Assembly (NCBI GenBank): GCA_913047795.1
Contig: CAJWTS010000009.1
Location: 19,367 to 83,366, forward strand
From: an uncultured Verrucomicrobiota bacterium
GTDB lineage: Bacteria; Verrucomicrobiota; Kiritimatiellia; CAJWTS01
Reading direction: 5' to 3'
Length of the DNA stretch: 64,000 nt
Below, one piece after another: positions 27,482 to 36,650 of the stretch. The translations under genes were made by a program, and so were the position numbers. The notes below the pieces were generated by a model. It saw nothing but the letters and a program-made list of their open reading frames with translations, had not been told where the DNA came from and did no database searches. Position 1 is the stretch's first letter. Every line of letters starts with the position of its first letter.

Positions 27482-28995
27482 TACGAACCCTGCGTGGCCT
27501 CTTCCGTTATCGTGGGTCGCGGATCGAGCACACGGAACAATCGCGCGTCATCGACATCCGGGCGCGCAAAGCCGTCCACCTGTTCATAGCGATAATTCTC
27601 GGTAATCGGTGTCGCGTGACCGAGGTCGAGATAAACATGTTCGGCACCGGAATCGTGCAGCCAGGGGATCAGGCCCTCCAGTGAGCTTCCGTAGTAGTAG
27701 AGAAATCCGACGTCGGGCCGCAAATACATAACGAGGTAATTGTCGGAGATGATGCCGTCCCGCGAACTGACACCGGCATAGCTCTTATGCACGGCCTCCG
27801 AACGCATGGCGAAGGTCTCAAGGTTTCCCCGCAAATGTGCATAGGCCGGAAGGGCAACCGCCCCCAACAGCACGGAGGCGCAGGGGATGAGCATCAACCA
27901 GCGCGCCTGCCGCTCAAGCACATCCGCATTGAACTGAAGATAACAGCAGCCTGAGAGAAGCAACAGCGGTAGCGCGGGAAGAATGAGCCGCGCGTAATCG
28001 AAGGGTCCCACGGCGCGGGCCGCGATGATCGCCATCATGCAGATCCAGTACGTGACTGCTGCGGTAAGAAAGAAAAGGTACAGCTGACCATTCTCTCCAT
28101 TCGGTTCGGACGGCCGCTCGCGACGTGCGTAGAGCACGACCCGCACGAGTACACCGACCGTCAGCACGATGGCAGCCGCTGCGACCAGGCGGCCAAGCAG
28201 GCCGGTGCCGCCGTAAGATATCACGAGGTTCAAATGCTGCACATGGGCCGTTGTCACCGCGCGCAGCACTTCGGGAAGGGTTTCATGATACTCCAGCCGA
28301 TTGCGACCGGTCATGTGGCCGGTCAAGCTGCGGTTATACAACAGGTAGGCGCCCGCGACGGCCACGGTGATGACCGCCGAGACCGCGCAGCGCAGGACAT
28401 CGGCACGCCGTTGCCTGATCAATAGAACAAAACCCAACAACCCGAGCAGGCCAACCGCGTAGAGGCCGATGTATCGCAAGACGAACAAGCCTATCGGACA
28501 GACCGTGATCGCGACCCATGTCGCCGTGCTGGACTTCCGATAGAAGGCGTGAAGCGCAAGAATATACATGACGAGCAACGCCACGAAACTGATCTCGGAG
28601 ATCGTGCGCGCAGCCATGTTCATGACTGGCGCCACAAGAAACACAGACGCATAGATCCACGCCGCTCGGCCGACGACGCGATGAAGCGCATAGCAGGCCA
28701 ATCCGATCATGAAAACGGTCGTGAGCTTGGAGGCCAGGAAGAGATTCACGGGAAGCACGTGGCTGATCCCGGCGATCATCGCCGGATATCCGATCGGCCA
28801 CATGGCGACATGGTATCCGAGGTCACCCCCAAGCCGATGTGCGATGAACATGGGGTGGTGTCCATGCAGGATATTACTCGCCATACGCAGATAGTAGACC
28901 GAGTCATGACCGAGCATGCCGGACGAATCCTCGTACGACAAAGCCAGGATACATGCGGCGATCACGACCCATACAATCAGGAGCTTTGTATTCAT
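27481..28995 (-). CDS. Polytopic GT-C-like membrane protein
   Basis: 504 residues. ATG 28995 forms an ATGA overlap with the upstream stop, which fixes the start. The first loop is SGMLGHDSVYYLRMASNILHG, followed by GYPAMIAGISHVLPV. About eleven helices occupy residues 5-410, and a soluble C-terminal tail (YYGSSLEGLIPWLHDSGAEHVYLDLG) follows. This resembles the ArnT/PMT superfamily. It may use the product of the coupled DPM-like gene. Confidence 0.65.
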   Translation of the reverse strand: MNTKLLIVWVVIAACILALSYEDSSGMLGHDSVYYLRMASNILHGHHPMFIAHRLGGDLGYHVAMWPIGYPAMIAGISHVLPVNLFLASKLTTVFMIGLACYALHRVVGRAAWIYASVFLVAPVMNMAARTISEISFVALLVMYILALHAFYRKSSTATWVAITVCPIGLFVLRYIGLYAVGLLGLLGFVLLIRQRRADVLRCAVSAVITVAVAGAYLLYNRSLTGHMTGRNRLEYHETLPEVLRAVTTAHVQHLNLVISYGGTGLLGRLVAAAAIVLTVGVLVRVVLYARRERPSEPNGENGQLYLFFLTAAVTYWICMMAIIAARAVGPFDYARLILPALPLLLLSGCCYLQFNADVLERQARWLMLIPCASVLLGAVALPAYAHLRGNLETFAMRSEAVHKSYAGVSSRDGIISDNYLVMYLRPDVGFLYYYGSSLEGLIPWLHDSGAEHVYLDLGHATPITENYRYEQVDGFARPDVDDARLFRVLDPRPTITEEATQGS

Positions 28996-29909
28996 CGATC
29001 TCGTTTCTCGCGGATGACGCGCCGGAAGATGCCGAGCGTGACCCCGACAACCTTGCCCGCAAGTACGGCCAGCAGCGTGAGTAGCGAATGCACGGTTATG
29101 TGCAGCGATCGTTTCAAACAGCGCAGGCAGAACCATAACGAATGAAGAACCAGGTGGCCCCAAAACGGCGGCCGGCCCAGGTAATGCTTCGCGAAGAAAT
29201 AGCCGCGGTTCCGATGAATGAAATACGCGCCGCGAACATCAAAGTCGGAACGATCGTAACCAACCGGTTCGCCGGGGTCGTGAAACACGGAAGCGCCGGG
29301 ATTATAAACAATCCGGTGTCCGGCGCGGCGCAACCGTTCGAAAAGATCTGTTTCTTCGCAGTTCGCGCGCTTGACGTAGCGCTCGTCGAAGCCACCAATA
29401 TCGACGAGCAAAGGTCGGCGAAAAGACATGTTGCCGCCCTGCCCCACATCCACCTCGCAGGGCATGTCCGCGTTGAAATGAAACAGTGGTCGAATATAGC
29501 CGGTCCAGGTCACGCCCGGCTTCTTTGCCGTCGAGACGACCGAGTAGTCATCGCTCATGACTTTACCAACGACGGATACCACGCCCTCGTCTTCGTACGG
29601 CGCAAGCAGGGCTGCGCGCCAGCCTTCCTGCACGAAGGCATCGTCGTCAATAAACGCCACGATATCGCCCGTGGCCGCCGCGAGACCGAGGTTGCGCTGG
29701 TAAGGCATGTTGAGGCGGTTCGAGGGCAGCAGGCTGATTGCGGCATCCATCTCTGCCAGATGCTCCTCCTTCAGCGGTCGCGACGCACTAACGATGATCA
29801 CCGTGTCGCCTTCGGCGCGTTCGCGACGCAAGGCATCCAGACAACGCGATAACGAGTCAGCGCGCTCCGCAGTAATAATGACGATCGAGAGTGTAAGTGA
29901 CTCGGTCAT
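28992..29909 (-). CDS. Family 2 glycosyltransferase
   Basis: 305 residues from ATG 29909, an ATGA overlap with the gene before. It has SIVIITAERADSLSRCLDAL, an FIDDDAF acidic motif, GGFDERYVKRANCEETDLFERLRRAGH, and two weak C-terminal hydrophobic stretches (about 255-290). The VIIVSASRP segment replaces the usual DDGS loop. This is a GT-A transferase of the rhamnosyl or WcaE type. Three coupled overlaps in a row (27481, 28992, 29906) argue for one operon. Confidence 0.85.
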   Translation of the reverse strand: MTESLTLSIVIITAERADSLSRCLDALRRERAEGDTVIIVSASRPLKEEHLAEMDAAISLLPSNRLNMPYQRNLGLAAATGDIVAFIDDDAFVQEGWRAALLAPYEDEGVVSVVGKVMSDDYSVVSTAKKPGVTWTGYIRPLFHFNADMPCEVDVGQGGNMSFRRPLLVDIGGFDERYVKRANCEETDLFERLRRAGHRIVYNPGASVFHDPGEPVGYDRSDFDVRGAYFIHRNRGYFFAKHYLGRPPFWGHLVLHSLWFCLRCLKRSLHITVHSLLTLLAVLAGKVVGVTLGIFRRVIREKRDR

Positions 29910-30937
29910 TTTCGTACCGATCGTATACGACGATGAATCCATGTCGGCAATGCGGCCAGCCGCTGATGCTTGTGAATGAGCCGCGACCCCGGCATGGCGT
30001 CCGCACACCGTTGCGTGTGATGCCGGTAGAGATCCCGGTCGATCAACGCAATCTGGTACAGGAAACGACCCGCTTCGCGACCGGTCGATTCGTCAGGGCG
30101 TTGCCCTGCCGCCACCAGCGCGCGTTCGAAAAGCGCAGCCCCGTCGTCCGCACCGCCACGCTGGTACATGATCGCGGCCATGCGGAAAAGGCACCCCGCT
30201 TCAGCATTCTCACCGTTTTCCTTATATAGATCCGGAAAGACAGCTTCATAGCCGTACTTTTCAACGATCCGGTTCACGACTTTCCGCTCATGGAGGCGAT
30301 CCGTGGCGTTGTCGTGCCCGCAGAGGTGGTCGTCATGCGAGCGACAGAGATAGACCACCTCATCGACCGCTCGAAAACTGCAGTGTTCGACCGCGCGCGC
30401 GTAGAAGTCGTAATCCTCGGCGTAAGGGAGATCCTCGTCGAAGGACCCGACACGGTCGAAGCAGGATCGGCGAATCATCGCGCCGCCCTGCGGCACGGTG
30501 CAGCCGTGAATCATGGCCGGCAACATGTCCGAGCGTTCATACGCCGCGAACGATCGTCGCCCCGTCTCCCGCATGTCTTGATCCACGAGTATCCACTGAC
30601 CGTAAAGAATATCCACGGCGGGCTCATCCCGCAGAATGCGACGATAGTTCTCGATCGCACGCTCATCGAGTTGATCGTCCGCATCGAGCCAGACCACAAA
30701 TTCGCCACGCGCCTCTGCGATGCCGCGGTTCCGCGCGCACGATACACCGCCGTGCGGAACGGCAACATAACGCAGTCGCGCGTCTTCGATGCCCGCCACG
30801 AATTCAGTCGTGCCGTCCGTCGAGCCGTCATCGATCACAACGACTTCAAGATCGTCATCCGACTGGCGCAAGGCGCTCTCAATCGCATCTCCGAGGAAAT
30901 GGCAGCGGTTATACGTTGGTGTAAGGATGCTGATCAT
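29906..30937 (-). CDS. Family 2 glycosyltransferase
   Basis: 343 residues from ATG 30937. The N-terminal GT-A domain has ISILTPTYNRCHFLGDAI, VIDDGSTDGT and VVWLDADDQLD (DxD), then YAEDYDFYARAVEH. The C-terminal 110 residues are helical and could bind the acceptor. It is a typical inverting GT2 enzyme of O-antigen clusters. Its stop overlaps the next GT2 gene's start. Confidence 0.88.
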   Translation of the reverse strand: MISILTPTYNRCHFLGDAIESALRQSDDDLEVVVIDDGSTDGTTEFVAGIEDARLRYVAVPHGGVSCARNRGIAEARGEFVVWLDADDQLDERAIENYRRILRDEPAVDILYGQWILVDQDMRETGRRSFAAYERSDMLPAMIHGCTVPQGGAMIRRSCFDRVGSFDEDLPYAEDYDFYARAVEHCSFRAVDEVVYLCRSHDDHLCGHDNATDRLHERKVVNRIVEKYGYEAVFPDLYKENGENAEAGCLFRMAAIMYQRGGADDGAALFERALVAAGQRPDESTGREAGRFLYQIALIDRDLYRHHTQRCADAMPGSRLIHKHQRLAALPTWIHRRIRSVRK

Positions 30938-30965
30938 GGCCGCGCCGGCATGGGCCCCGATTCAC

Positions 30966-31847
30966 TCAGAGGCTCGTCCTGTAATAGCAAAACCAGTATC
31001 GCAGTTTCCACGACATCAGCGCGCGCCACAGCGCCGGATGATATTCTTCGAGGCGATCCATGCGCCGCCGCACAAACGGATCGCCCGTCGCCCTCCTAAT
31101 GCCACCGTTACGAATGACGTAATTACTGTCGACCAGGTCAAAAAAGCACTGGCCGGCCATTTTACGATTCTGCCGCGCCTCTTCACCCTTCCACATCGCA
31201 TCCTTTGACTGTTCACGCGTGTGGGCGTAGTCATGGTTCTGATGAATGGCCGTCACCGTCTCGGAACAGTTGATCAATTTCGCCCCACGCGTCCGGGCGT
31301 GATAGAGCATCCAGTTGTCCCAGGCCGTGCGGCCCAGTGCGAACGGCGGCATGTCTTTCCAGAATCCCCTGCGGAATACAAAATAGTCGATCGCATCGTC
31401 ACCGGCGGGCACCCCCCGCGTACGCGCGTCTTGAAACCACGCCTGCGTTGCCGACTCGTCACCGAACGACAGTGATTCGGTCACATCCAGATCCAGACGT
31501 TCTCCGACAAGCAGAAATTCCGGTTCTGCGGCACAGATCGCGACGGCATCAACAAAGGATTCATCCAGCACGATGTCGGCATTGACGTATGCCAGGATGT
31601 CGTAGCGCGCCATTGCCTGCGCGCGATCGAAGACCGAAGTCAGCAACGGGGTTCCATGCTCATTCGTGTCTACGGCGTCGACATGGGGGCAATCGAAGTC
31701 GCGCGCGGCATCGCGCGTGCCTTCGTCATCGCCTACCAGCACCACTTCACAGGTGTCGCGCATGGCCTGGAGCGCAGCCAAGGCGTTACGCTGGATCATC
31801 CCGATGTGGCCCTTGAAAGCCTTGGGGCAGGTAAAAACGGTAATCAT
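30966..31847 (-). CDS. GT2-like (GT-A fold) glycosyltransferase
   Basis: 293 residues from ATG 31847. It begins ITVFTCPKAFKGHIGMIQRNALAAL, with a VVLVGDDEGT strand and ILAYVNADIVLDESFVDAV, which supplies a degenerate DxD (NAD). The later FALGRTAWDNWMLYHARTRGAKLI fits an acceptor-side helix. It resembles uncharacterised glycosyltransferase-like proteins found near lipopolysaccharide genes. Activity is inferred from fold and context only. Confidence 0.68.
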   Translation of the reverse strand: MITVFTCPKAFKGHIGMIQRNALAALQAMRDTCEVVLVGDDEGTRDAARDFDCPHVDAVDTNEHGTPLLTSVFDRAQAMARYDILAYVNADIVLDESFVDAVAICAAEPEFLLVGERLDLDVTESLSFGDESATQAWFQDARTRGVPAGDDAIDYFVFRRGFWKDMPPFALGRTAWDNWMLYHARTRGAKLINCSETVTAIHQNHDYAHTREQSKDAMWKGEEARQNRKMAGQCFFDLVDSNYVIRNGGIRRATGDPFVRRRMDRLEEYHPALWRALMSWKLRYWFCYYRTSL

Positions 31848-31863
31848 CAGGCTAATTCAGCGG

Positions 31864-32706
31864 TCAAGCCGACAGGTTCGTGACGGCATACGAATCGACC
31901 AGGTCGGCCGGAAGCTCGAAGTCCGGGTGACCGACAACCAGGGCAACCGCACCGGTCAGTCCGCCCGTGACCTCCGTACCGGAGATGTTCGTCAGGCCGC
32001 TTGACACCAGATCATACGTAGGAGTCACAAGGCTGTAATCCTTCCCCGGCGCAAGCGCGGGACGAATGAGCTCCAGGTCGCAATCGGTACCATTGTACGA
32101 GTCGAATCGAAACTCCGGACGTCCGGGAATCTTGAAGTCGTCGATCATGATGAACCCCGTCGCAATCGTACGCGTGAGAAACTCGATCTCCTTGTCCAGA
32201 ATCCAGTCCTCACCCCAGTGCGCGTCGAGCCAGAACGTGCAGCATCCGGATGCCAGGTCAGGCTGTGCTTCGAACAACCGGTACAGAAAGTCCGGCGATC
32301 CGACTTCGTCGATGCGCGTACAAGCATGCGCGCGGCACTGCCTGCGGGCGATTTTTAGTGCGGACGGGTCGACGTCGCACGAGAAGACCGGAAGACCGCC
32401 ATAACGCGCGCCGACGTGGTAGGTCGTGAACCCGACGTAGCTTCCTGTTTCGATGAATGCTTTCGATTCGCTGAGCAGATGATCGGCCAGCCGAATGAGA
32501 TTACGGTCACAATGAAAGCCTGGCCCGCGCGTGAATTCAGATGCTGCACCGGGGACGGCCCCGAGCCGATCCAGGCTTGCAGCGATCATCTCCCATTCAT
32601 GCGCCATGCCCGCTTCCGCCTGGCGTCGTTCCAGGAACTCCAAGATCGGCCGGGCCAGGCGCCAGGGAAGCACGCGTGGAAGCATTTCTGTTACACCCGA
32701 TGGCAT
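31864..32706 (-). CDS. Putative class I SAM-dependent methyltransferase
   Basis: 280 residues from ATG 32706. The only clear motif is KAFIETGSYVGFTTYHVG near residue 90, a motif-I-like strand and glycine loop, followed by FSCDVDPSALKIARRQC, an acidic motif II. FWLDAHWGEDW and IMIDDFKIPGRPEF in the second half occur in Methyltransf_24-type and related proteins. It probably modifies a sugar or acceptor, but the reaction is unknown. It lies between the DUF115-like gene and a GT2-like gene. Confidence 0.6.
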   Translation of the reverse strand: MPSGVTEMLPRVLPWRLARPILEFLERRQAEAGMAHEWEMIAASLDRLGAVPGAASEFTRGPGFHCDRNLIRLADHLLSESKAFIETGSYVGFTTYHVGARYGGLPVFSCDVDPSALKIARRQCRAHACTRIDEVGSPDFLYRLFEAQPDLASGCCTFWLDAHWGEDWILDKEIEFLTRTIATGFIMIDDFKIPGRPEFRFDSYNGTDCDLELIRPALAPGKDYSLVTPTYDLVSSGLTNISGTEVTGGLTGAVALVVGHPDFELPADLVDSYAVTNLSA

Positions 32707-32745
32707 TCGCTGTAAGGCAAGGTAACGGCGCGTTGGCGGGACCGG

Positions 32746-33591
32746 CTATATCACTTCTTCGTAGACCGCCCGGGGGAAAAGATCCAGGCAGCCGCCGGCT
32801 GTGGCATTCACGATCTCGACGCCGTGCTTTTCCGCCACGCGTCGGATGATGCGAAGTTGGTCCCATATCTCGACGTAGAACATACAGATTCTTCCGAAGT
32901 CCTCGTAAAACCACTCGTCGTAGCCGTGACGGGTCATCGCACTCTCGTCTTCCTCATAGAAATGACGGCTCTTCTGGTAATTCAAAACCTGATCCGTATC
33001 GAATCCCACGAGGTAGATTCGCTTGAAGCCCATATAGATCATGACCTGAATCGCGAGAACCAATACGCCGCCATGCAGGAGTCCGCGATCGAGCGCAATT
33101 CCGCGGCGACTGATATCCGTCTCGGTGCCTTTGGTATGCAGATAGTGCAGCCTGCGATTCCGCAGAAGACCTTCCCGGACGATCTGGGGCCGGTCTGACG
33201 TCGGCGTAAGCAAAATCGCCTCGCCGATTGTGGCGTCAGCCTGCTTTACCCAGTCGCTCCAGGCTTCTTCCGTGATCGGGTCGTGACGCCCCGACAGAAT
33301 ATGGTATGCGGGCTGGATCACGTCGAAATCCGGGTGAACGAAGAAGTTGCTGACGGACATGCAAATCTCGTTGGCCAGTGGCTTGAGGTCCTGCGTCTTG
33401 ATCGAAGGGCCACAGCCGAGCAGAAAGCCGCGTTCGCCCCGGTGGCAGCCTTCGAATACCTTATTCTTTGCGAGCGCATTCCGCACCTCGCTGCTTAGCC
33501 TTTGGGTCAGCATGCGTTTTACGACACCGGCCAACCGATACAGGCCGGGAGGCAAGGTCCAATACGGCAAATCGCGCAGTATCGCTTTCAT
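32746..33591 (-). CDS. DUF115/Maf/MptE-like protein, possible nonulosonic acid transferase
   Basis: 281 residues from ATG 33591. GERGFLLGCGPSIKTQDLKPL (52-72) is the nucleotide-binding-like motif of DUF115/MptE-type proteins. VLAIQVMIYMGFKRIYLVGFDTD is the second conserved strand pair, as in motility-associated factors that attach nonulosonic acids to flagellin. Its neighbours upstream are a NeuB-family synthase and a CMP-sugar synthetase-like gene, so a transferase for that sugar is a good working idea. The alternative is a pterin-phosphokinase-like enzyme of unrelated role. About 70 bases separate it from the NeuB fusion gene. Confidence 0.65.
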   Translation of the reverse strand: MKAILRDLPYWTLPPGLYRLAGVVKRMLTQRLSSEVRNALAKNKVFEGCHRGERGFLLGCGPSIKTQDLKPLANEICMSVSNFFVHPDFDVIQPAYHILSGRHDPITEEAWSDWVKQADATIGEAILLTPTSDRPQIVREGLLRNRRLHYLHTKGTETDISRRGIALDRGLLHGGVLVLAIQVMIYMGFKRIYLVGFDTDQVLNYQKSRHFYEEDESAMTRHGYDEWFYEDFGRICMFYVEIWDQLRIIRRVAEKHGVEIVNATAGGCLDLFPRAVYEEVI

Positions 33592-33663
33592 ATCCAGATC
33601 CTGTGTCCGCGTCGGCTCGAGATTCGACCGGAATCATCCCGGCCGCACGTAACGAATGCCCTG

Positions 33664-35919
33664 CTAGATTCCGGTGGGCTCCAGCCGCTGAAGCGCGAGC
33701 CAGAAGCCTTCACCATCGTTCCGGTGCCCTTGCCAGATTTCAGGAATAAAAGACGCGTCAGGGCAAACGCGCGCAAGTTGATCCGCAAGCGCATGGAAGT
33801 CCATGTCGCCTTCGCCAATCTGCAAGCCTTCCCCATCGACACCGCGCGCGTCGGCGATATGCAGATGCGCCGTATGCGGTCCCGTGGTCTCGACAAATTC
33901 GTAAAACGAGCGTCCGAAATGGTTACACGTGAGCTTGGAGTGGCAGACATCGAGACAGAGCCGTAGCTTCTGCGCTGCGCAGAACGCGGCCGTGTCCTCG
34001 GCGTGGACAAACAGGCTGAGGAAGAGTTGGCCGCCGAAATACCATGGGAACGGCGGTAACGTCTGGCCAATAATTTCGACACCGTCGCAGTCCAGCCTGG
34101 ACAGGCTCGCGGCGAGAATTTCGTATCGATCCGATATAGCCCGCCCGGTCAGCGGTGCGTCGGTCGTGAAACCACCGAGGCTGGCGACAATGAGCGGATC
34201 CGTCGGCTGCTTGAAGTGGGTCCGCAGACGACGCGTCACGTCGATGACGCGCTGCAGTTCCTCGATCGAACGGTCGCGATAAGCCGGATCCGGATTCGAC
34301 AGATCCAGCAAATGGTCACCGTGGAACGTGTCCGGACTGTGCACCACGAACCCACATTCATACTCGGCATCAAGGAAGCTTTCGAAGTCCTCTTCCATAT
34401 CCTGGACGCTCAGGTGAAATTCGAGAAAGCCAGGATTCGATTTCTCCAGGATCGCCTTAAAATCATGCCAGCGCACCGGCACACCCCAGGGTCTTGAAAA
34501 GGTATGCGGCCGTGCCACGATCTGCTCCCCTTCGAGATCGCTCTCGTAGATATACCCGCCGGGAGCGATCGCCCTTTGGACGGTTCGCCCGATGAGATCG
34601 TTGAGTCGATTGGGCTGGACGCCGCGCCCGGGACTCCTGATTTCAATCATGTCTTCGCTGAAAATATCCCCGGCCTGCACCGATCGATTGACGACAAGGC
34701 TCTTCGCGAGATTTGCGCGGTTCATTGTCTCGCCCTGGTTCAGCACCCGTCGCTCTCCCTGTCCCAGCGCCTCTTCGAGGGTGCGAATCTGTTGCACCAT
34801 CTCGGTGAACTCGCGAGGCAGGAGACTGACTTTGTGATCCGGCCCCTCCAGTGCGCGATCGGTTGTAATGTGCTTCTCAACGATACGAGCCCCGAGAGCA
34901 ACTGCCGCCACCGCCACGTGATAGCCGCGTTCGTGACCCGAATAACCGATCTGGCAATCCCCGATTCTCGACAACTGGTTCATGAATTTCAAGTTGATGT
35001 CCCGATAGGGTGCCGGATAGGTTGAATTGCAGTGCAGCAACGCGTAGATGGCCCCGGCGCGCTTGAGAACGTCCACGGACTCTTCGATTTCGCGGTCGTT
35101 CGACATGCCCGTTGAAACGATCATGGGCCGGAACGTGCGTGCCACCGCTTTGAGCAATTGATGATTCGTCAAATCGGCCGAAGCGACCTTGTAAGCGGGT
35201 ATTCCGTAGTCTTCGAGCACGCCCAACGAGTGCAGATCCCAGGGTGTACAGAGCGGAATCAATCCTGCCTCGCGCGCGCAATCGAAAAGCATGGTCATCT
35301 CGTCCACGGTCAATTCGAATTGGCGCAGAAGGTTCAGCGTATACTGGACGGCCAGGTCTTCATCCGTCGTCGAACTGGCGCTCACATTCCGATACAGCGA
35401 ATCCAAGTCGCGCATCTGAAACTTGACCGCGTTAACACCCGCGTCCCGGGCGTGCCCAATGAGTTCACGGGCGCGCTCGACACTCCCGTTGTGGTTAATA
35501 CCGACCTCGGCGATAACAAACGCCGGGGCTTTCGGACCAATCACCGTGTCCTCAATCCGCATGCCGTCCGCAGCACTCGCGCCCCGTGCGATGGCCACGA
35601 GATGATTCCGTTCATCGACGAGTGGCAAAAATCGAATACGCTCCGACAACAACCCACGAATCGACTCGGGTTCATCGGACGTACGCGCAAAGACCGGAGC
35701 GGCATTGATGATGCGGGCGACCGGCTCGCGTGTGTCCGCCACCTCGGATCGAAGCAGCCAGCGCCGCACATCGCCATCCGTCAGGACGCCCGCCAGGGTT
35801 CCGTCCTCCCCGACGCAGAGAACAAACTGCGCGGCGGTACGATCAATCTGCTCGACCGCCTCGCGGATCGACTGCCCCACGTGAATGCAGTGGTGTTGGA
35901 TAGCGCGGTCAATAATCAT
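33664..35919 (-). CDS. CBS-NeuB-SAF-TIM barrel fusion: nonulosonate synthase with added isomerase-like domain
   Basis: 751 residues from ATG 35919, with GGAG eight bases upstream. Residues 1-118 hold a CBS pair (HVGQSIREAVEQID, GVLTDGDVRRWLL). Residues 130-385 are NeuB: FVIAEVGINHNG (134-145), VKFQ (165-168), CNSTYPAP (297-304), GYSGHE (325-330) and EKHIT (348-352). Residues 405-465 form the SAF antifreeze-like domain. Residues 475-751 resemble an AP-endonuclease-2/sugar isomerase TIM barrel (LCLDVCHSKLTCNHFG, HLHIADARG, EIWQGH). NeuB enzymes condense phosphoenolpyruvate with an N-acylated hexose to a nine-carbon acid. NeuB alone is about 340 residues. The CBS normally sits with the nucleotidyltransferase (LegF/PtmE), so the fusion is unusual. 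Confidence 0.85.
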   Translation of the reverse strand: MIIDRAIQHHCIHVGQSIREAVEQIDRTAAQFVLCVGEDGTLAGVLTDGDVRRWLLRSEVADTREPVARIINAAPVFARTSDEPESIRGLLSERIRFLPLVDERNHLVAIARGASAADGMRIEDTVIGPKAPAFVIAEVGINHNGSVERARELIGHARDAGVNAVKFQMRDLDSLYRNVSASSTTDEDLAVQYTLNLLRQFELTVDEMTMLFDCAREAGLIPLCTPWDLHSLGVLEDYGIPAYKVASADLTNHQLLKAVARTFRPMIVSTGMSNDREIEESVDVLKRAGAIYALLHCNSTYPAPYRDINLKFMNQLSRIGDCQIGYSGHERGYHVAVAAVALGARIVEKHITTDRALEGPDHKVSLLPREFTEMVQQIRTLEEALGQGERRVLNQGETMNRANLAKSLVVNRSVQAGDIFSEDMIEIRSPGRGVQPNRLNDLIGRTVQRAIAPGGYIYESDLEGEQIVARPHTFSRPWGVPVRWHDFKAILEKSNPGFLEFHLSVQDMEEDFESFLDAEYECGFVVHSPDTFHGDHLLDLSNPDPAYRDRSIEELQRVIDVTRRLRTHFKQPTDPLIVASLGGFTTDAPLTGRAISDRYEILAASLSRLDCDGVEIIGQTLPPFPWYFGGQLFLSLFVHAEDTAAFCAAQKLRLCLDVCHSKLTCNHFGRSFYEFVETTGPHTAHLHIADARGVDGEGLQIGEGDMDFHALADQLARVCPDASFIPEIWQGHRNDGEGFWLALQRLEPTGI

Positions 35920-35938
35920 CGAACGACTCCATCGTATT

Positions 35939-36625
35939 CTAGCGACGCCGCAGCCAGGCCTGCATGGCATGCTCCGCCATCAAGAAATCTTCTTCGGTAT
36001 CAATGTCGACTGCTGATTCCACCGCCATTGGGAACATGACGATTTCCCCGCCCAGGCGCAACCCCGTTTCCCGCAGCAGCGCCGGGCGCATGATATAAAA
36101 CGAACCCGTCTCGTGATAGTAGATCGGCAACTCGTGATGCCATACGCGTTCGGTATACTCGTAGTTCAACGACGCAGGGCCGTTTTCCGTCTCATGCCAG
36201 AAAAATTTCTGCGTGGGTACCACGGACAGAAGGGAATCGGCCTTCTCCGCTATATAGCGTTCAATCGCATCGTCCAGATCCCGTCGCCCGCGCAGCGGGG
36301 AAGTACACTGCATGAACACGACCAGGTCGGGTTCATATGACTCGCGATCACGGAGCGTGTCTAACGCGTGCAACAATGCGGACTCCGACGAGGCGGTATC
36401 GCCGCTGAATTCGGCCGGGCGGCGCATGACTTCCGCGCCGAAGGTCGTCGCCACTGCGGCAATCGCATCGTCATCCGTGCTGACAACAACCCGATCGATT
36501 CGCGACGACTGCGTCGCATGTTCAACCGTCCAACCCAGGAGCGGCTTGCCGGCCAGCGGCCGGATATTCTTCCCCGGCACACCTTTCGATCCGCCACGAG
36601 CGAGTATGATTGCGCAAATATTCAC
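35939..36625 (-). CDS. CMP-nonulosonate cytidylyltransferase-like (NeuA/PseF family)
   Basis: 228 residues from GTG 36625. ARGGSKGVPGKNIRPLAGKP (9-28) is the P-loop-like CTP motif of acylneuraminate cytidylyltransferases. MQCTSPLRGRRDLDDAI and VDIDTEEDFLMAEHAM agree with that family. It should activate the product of the following NeuB fusion with CTP. The stop lies 19 bases before the NeuB start. Length is normal for NeuA/PseF/LegF without a CBS domain, which fits the CBS having moved to NeuB. Confidence 0.87.
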   Translation of the reverse strand: MNICAIILARGGSKGVPGKNIRPLAGKPLLGWTVEHATQSSRIDRVVVSTDDDAIAAVATTFGAEVMRRPAEFSGDTASSESALLHALDTLRDRESYEPDLVVFMQCTSPLRGRRDLDDAIERYIAEKADSLLSVVPTQKFFWHETENGPASLNYEYTERVWHHELPIYYHETGSFYIMRPALLRETGLRLGGEIVMFPMAVESAVDIDTEEDFLMAEHAMQAWLRRR

Positions 36626-36650
36626 TGCAACTATCGCCTGTGCAACTCAG

